Assembly: GCF_041415945.1 (NCBI RefSeq)
Contig: NZ_JBGCUS010000001.1
Coordinates: forward strand, 4,494,480 to 4,558,479
DNA from: Ancylobacter sp. IITR112
GTDB lineage: Bacteria > Pseudomonadota > Alphaproteobacteria > Rhizobiales > Xanthobacteraceae
Reading direction: 5' to 3'
DNA: 64,000 nt
Of this stretch, positions 61,771-64,000 are shown piece by piece; positions within the stretch are counted from its first letter, which is position 1; every line of letters begins with the position of its first letter. The translations under genes were made by a program, and so were the position numbers. The notes beneath the pieces are model-generated. The model was not told where the DNA came from. It saw nothing but the letters and a program-made list of their open reading frames with translations, and searched no databases.

Positions 61771-62357
61771 GCGTTGGTCCCTGGACATCCATGAGCCCCG
61801 CGCGGCTCATTCTGCTGGTCGTGCCGCTGCTTCTGTCGCTTGCCGGCTGCGCCACGGCACCGAGCGCGCCGCCTGCGGCGGCCGATGCGGCCACCACGAC
61901 CGACTATGTCCTCGGCACCGGCGACAAGCTGCGCCTGACCGTGTTCAACGAGCCGACGCTTTCCGGCGAGTTCGAGGTCAATTCCGGCGGCTTCATTTCC
62001 GTGCCGCTGATTGGCAACATCAAGGCGCAGGGCGAGACGGCGCAGGCGGTGGAAGGCGCCATCACCCAGAAGCTGGCCGGCGGCTATGTGCGCGATCCCC
62101 GCGTCAATATCGAAATCCTGCAGTATCGCCCTTTCTACATCATCGGCGAGGTCTCCAAGCCGGGCGAGTATCCCTATCGCAACGGCATGAACATCATGAG
62201 CGCCGTGGCGGTGGCGGGCGGCTTCACCTACCGCGCCAATGATTCCACCGTGACGATCCGCCGGGCCGGGCAGACGCAGGAATATTCCTATCCCGTCACC
62301 ACCACGACGATGGTGCTGCCCGGCGACATTGTGCGGGTCGGCGAGCGGCTGTTCTGA
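61767..62357 (+). CDS. Polysaccharide export outer-membrane lipoprotein (Wza/KpsD-like, short form)
   Basis: A 196-aa protein. A lipoprotein signal ends LLSLAGC (lipobox Cys at about residue 29). The Poly_export domain reads YVLGTGDKLRLTVFNEPTLS and continues GEFEVNSGGFISVPLIGNIK. A SLBB domain follows with FYIIGEVSKPGEYPYRNGMN. It is much shorter than E. coli Wza (~380 aa), so it represents the compact rhizobial-type exporter. It carries the polymer across the periplasm and outer membrane together with a Wzc-like protein not seen in this window. Confidence 0.92.
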   Translation: MSVGPWTSMSPARLILLVVPLLLSLAGCATAPSAPPAAADAATTTDYVLGTGDKLRLTVFNEPTLSGEFEVNSGGFISVPLIGNIKAQGETAQAVEGAITQKLAGGYVRDPRVNIEILQYRPFYIIGEVSKPGEYPYRNGMNIMSAVAVAGGFTYRANDSTVTIRRAGQTQEYSYPVTTTTMVLPGDIVRVGERLF

Positions 62358-62376
62358 CCGGGCGCCGGCGCCGGGC

Positions 62377-63864
62377 TCACGCGGCGGTGTCGAGGCGCCG
62401 GCTCCAGCTCTGCGCCAGGCCGGCGCCGAGCAGGGCCCAATAGGTGATCGCCACCGCCTGGATCTGCAGGCTGAAATCGACGGCCGCATGCGACAGCACC
62501 GCCACGCTCGCGGCGAGCGCGACCGCGCTGATCGGATGCGGGCTTTCGCGGCGCAGCATATTGGCCAGCGTCACCGCCAGCAGGCCCGCCACCAGCGCGG
62601 CGAGCACGAGCGTGGCGGGTATGCCGAGTTCGAACAGCAGTTCGATATAGGTGTTGTGGGCCTTGTCCCAGTGATGCCAGGGCGAGAAGGCCTCGGTGCC
62701 GCGATAGACCGCGAACATGCGGTCGAAGCTGCCATAGCCATAGCCGGTCAGCGGCGCGTTCCACACCGCGTCGAGCGTGCGCGCCGCCACCGCCCAGCGC
62801 GGATCATGCCCGCCCGGCAAGGCGAAGCGCTCGCTCAGATCGTCACCGAACAGGGCGAGCGTCGCCAGCAGCATGGCGAGCACCGGCGCGGCGAGGACCA
62901 GCACCAGCCAGGGGCGGCGGGTGGAGACGAGGCTCAGCACAAGCAGTGTCAGCACGCCGGCAAGGCCGGCAATGACGCCCGCCCGCGACACGGTGAGCAC
63001 CAGCGCGGTGCCTATGATGCCGATGCCGGCGAGGACGGGCAGCGCCGATCGCAGCGTCGTCTCGACAAAGGCGGTGGCGCGCATCGCCAGCGGCAGCGGG
63101 CCTCTGTTCCCGGCGCGGCGGTAGACATTTATCAGCAGGCCGATGCTGGCGATCAGCCCGAGGGCGGCATAGGTCGCGTAGCTGTTCTTGTTGACGAAGC
63201 TCGCGGTCAGTTGCCCGACATAGGCCTGCTTCTCGAACCACAGCAGCCGCTGCGGCGCCAGCGCGAACTGGAGCAGGCCGAACAGGGCATAGCCGACGGC
63301 GATAAAAACCAGCGCGCGCAGGAACAGGTCCGCCCGCCGCCCGTCGCGACAGAGCTGAAGCGCGAGATAGAACGCCATCGCGCTGGTCAGCAGCATCACC
63401 AGCCCGCGCAGGCCGGCATCCGGCGTGACCGAGATTCTGCCCGCCACCGGCACGGCACCAGGCACCGGCCGAAGCGTCTGCGCCGTCAACTGCCAGAACG
63501 GATTGTGCCAGTCCGAAGGCGCGCCGGGGAAAAGCTGAAACAGGATCCAGCCCACCAGTGCGCCGCCCAGCAGGAACGCCCACCAGAGACGGCGCGGCGC
63601 CACGGGGTGGCGGGCGCCGGTGGCCAGCCGCCCGGCCTCGAACAGCATGAGCAGCAGGCCGAACAGCACCGCGTTGACCCCCCAGGCGACGAGCCGGTTG
63701 CTGCCGAGCAGCAGCGGCACCCAGGCGAGGGCGAGGACGAGACCCACGAAAATGAGGTCGTTATAGGTCTCCGCCCGGCTGCGACGCGCCAGGAACGCCG
63801 AGCGGCGCGCACCGCTTTCCACCGGGTCGCGCGGTGCGCTGCGGGCGGCGGGCGGCGCGCTCAT
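62377..63864 (-). CDS. O-antigen ligase family protein (Wzy_C domain)
   Basis: A 495-aa multi-pass membrane protein, about twelve segments. ASFVNKNSYATYAALGLIAS and the large periplasmic loop with GGHDPRWAVAARTLDAVWNA, TGYGYGSFDRMFAVYRGTEA and HHWDKAHNTYIELLFELGIP carry the usual Wzy_C/WaaL pattern with the conserved His (HNxYIE). It is converse to the export gene and coupled by ATGA to the phosphatase gene upstream. Ligation and polymerisation cannot be separated by sequence. Confidence 0.87.
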   Translation of the reverse strand: MSAPPAARSAPRDPVESGARRSAFLARRSRAETYNDLIFVGLVLALAWVPLLLGSNRLVAWGVNAVLFGLLLMLFEAGRLATGARHPVAPRRLWWAFLLGGALVGWILFQLFPGAPSDWHNPFWQLTAQTLRPVPGAVPVAGRISVTPDAGLRGLVMLLTSAMAFYLALQLCRDGRRADLFLRALVFIAVGYALFGLLQFALAPQRLLWFEKQAYVGQLTASFVNKNSYATYAALGLIASIGLLINVYRRAGNRGPLPLAMRATAFVETTLRSALPVLAGIGIIGTALVLTVSRAGVIAGLAGVLTLLVLSLVSTRRPWLVLVLAAPVLAMLLATLALFGDDLSERFALPGGHDPRWAVAARTLDAVWNAPLTGYGYGSFDRMFAVYRGTEAFSPWHHWDKAHNTYIELLFELGIPATLVLAALVAGLLAVTLANMLRRESPHPISAVALAASVAVLSHAAVDFSLQIQAVAITYWALLGAGLAQSWSRRLDTAA

Positions 63865-64000
63865 GTGTGGAGCACCCGCGCCTGCGCGCCCTCCAGCACG
63901 ACGCAGGACAGGCGGTGGGTGAGATAGGCGCCGGTATCGACATTGATGCGGTTGGCATGCATCTCGACCTCCATCACCGGGGTGTGGCCGTGCACGACAC
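63861..64000 (-). CDS. Metallophosphoesterase, C-terminal part (runs off the window)
   Basis: The visible last 45 codons read VVHGHTPVMEVEMHANRINV then DTGAYLTHRLSCVVLEG and stop. HGHTP and RxNxDTGA are the closing motifs of PP1/Ser-Thr-phosphatase-like metallophosphoesterases. The His residues belong to the two-metal site. Its stop overlaps the start of the ligase gene (ATGA at 63861-63864). The N-terminal part lies right of the window. Confidence 0.85.
   Translation of the reverse strand, partial: VVHGHTPVMEVEMHANRINVDTGAYLTHRLSCVVLEGAQARVLHT

Noticed and set aside
1..64000. tRNA or rRNA genes, prophage structural genes, an integrase with attachment sites in a tRNA
   Set aside because: None could be recognised; the accessory strip at 16.5-20.6 kb has a recombinase but no tRNA target and no phage genes.

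Overview
This is a high-GC window with codon use and gene content typical of an alphaproteobacterium of the order Hyphomicrobiales (Xanthobacteraceae such as Ancylobacter or Starkeya would fit). This placement is inferred from the gene families, since no rRNA or tRNA gene is present. The pointers are a type I-C CRISPR-Cas locus, an NAGGN osmolyte operon, a hydroxyproline catabolic cluster served by TRAP and ABC transporters, and palindromic repeats of alphaproteobacterial style.

Layout. (1) Positions 1-337 hold the left end of an IS3-family element. It abuts the 3' part of a TonB-dependent receptor gene (338-2895), followed by a small FhuF-like iron-sulfur gene. (2) Positions 3.2-6.0 kb are debris: an IS630 remnant, an AT-rich cassette (an 89-aa membrane protein plus a truncated 115-aa protein), a HlyD 3' scrap, an ImmA-like 5' scrap and an IS481 element. 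(3) Positions 6.0-16.4 kb carry cas3-cas5c-cas8c(cas11c)-cas7c-cas4-cas1-cas2 and an array of 33 repeats. (4) Positions 16.5-20.6 kb are an accessory strip: higBA, a serine recombinase, a lone XRE regulator, a second copy of the 89-aa gene, and a PIN toxin-antitoxin pair whose toxin is cut by the second IS3 copy (20593-21855). (5) Positions 21.9-24.3 kb hold the 5' part of the TonB receptor, then fecR and fecI. (6) Positions 25.2-37.4 kb hold an SDR/TetR pair, the NAGGN operon, an autotransporter and a two-component system. (7) Positions 37.5-52.1 kb are a hydroxyproline utilisation region. (8) Positions 52.1-63.9 kb are a polysaccharide biosynthesis and export cluster, and a phosphatase gene runs off the right edge.

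The main structural result is that the two IS3 copies lie in inverted orientation and each abuts one half of the same receptor gene. Flipping 338-20592 back rejoins the halves around one IS with a 3-bp duplication (AGG). Removing the IS then gives one in-frame gene of 1127 codons plus stop. The 20.3-kb segment with the CRISPR-Cas locus has therefore very probably been inverted by recombination between IS copies. This broke a FecI-FecR-receptor iron-signalling system. The same model predicts that the missing 3' end of the PIN toxin gene lies just left of this window.

Other points of note are a well-formed internal start for Cas11c within cas8c, two spacers that encode the same peptide with only synonymous differences, a fusion of a TonB receptor barrel to a porin-like barrel, a twice-occurring AT-rich membrane-protein cassette whose second gene is broken both times, two adjacent glycosyltransferases sharing a nearly identical 682-bp segment, and a proline-racemase-family enzyme with a Ser/Thr active-site pair.
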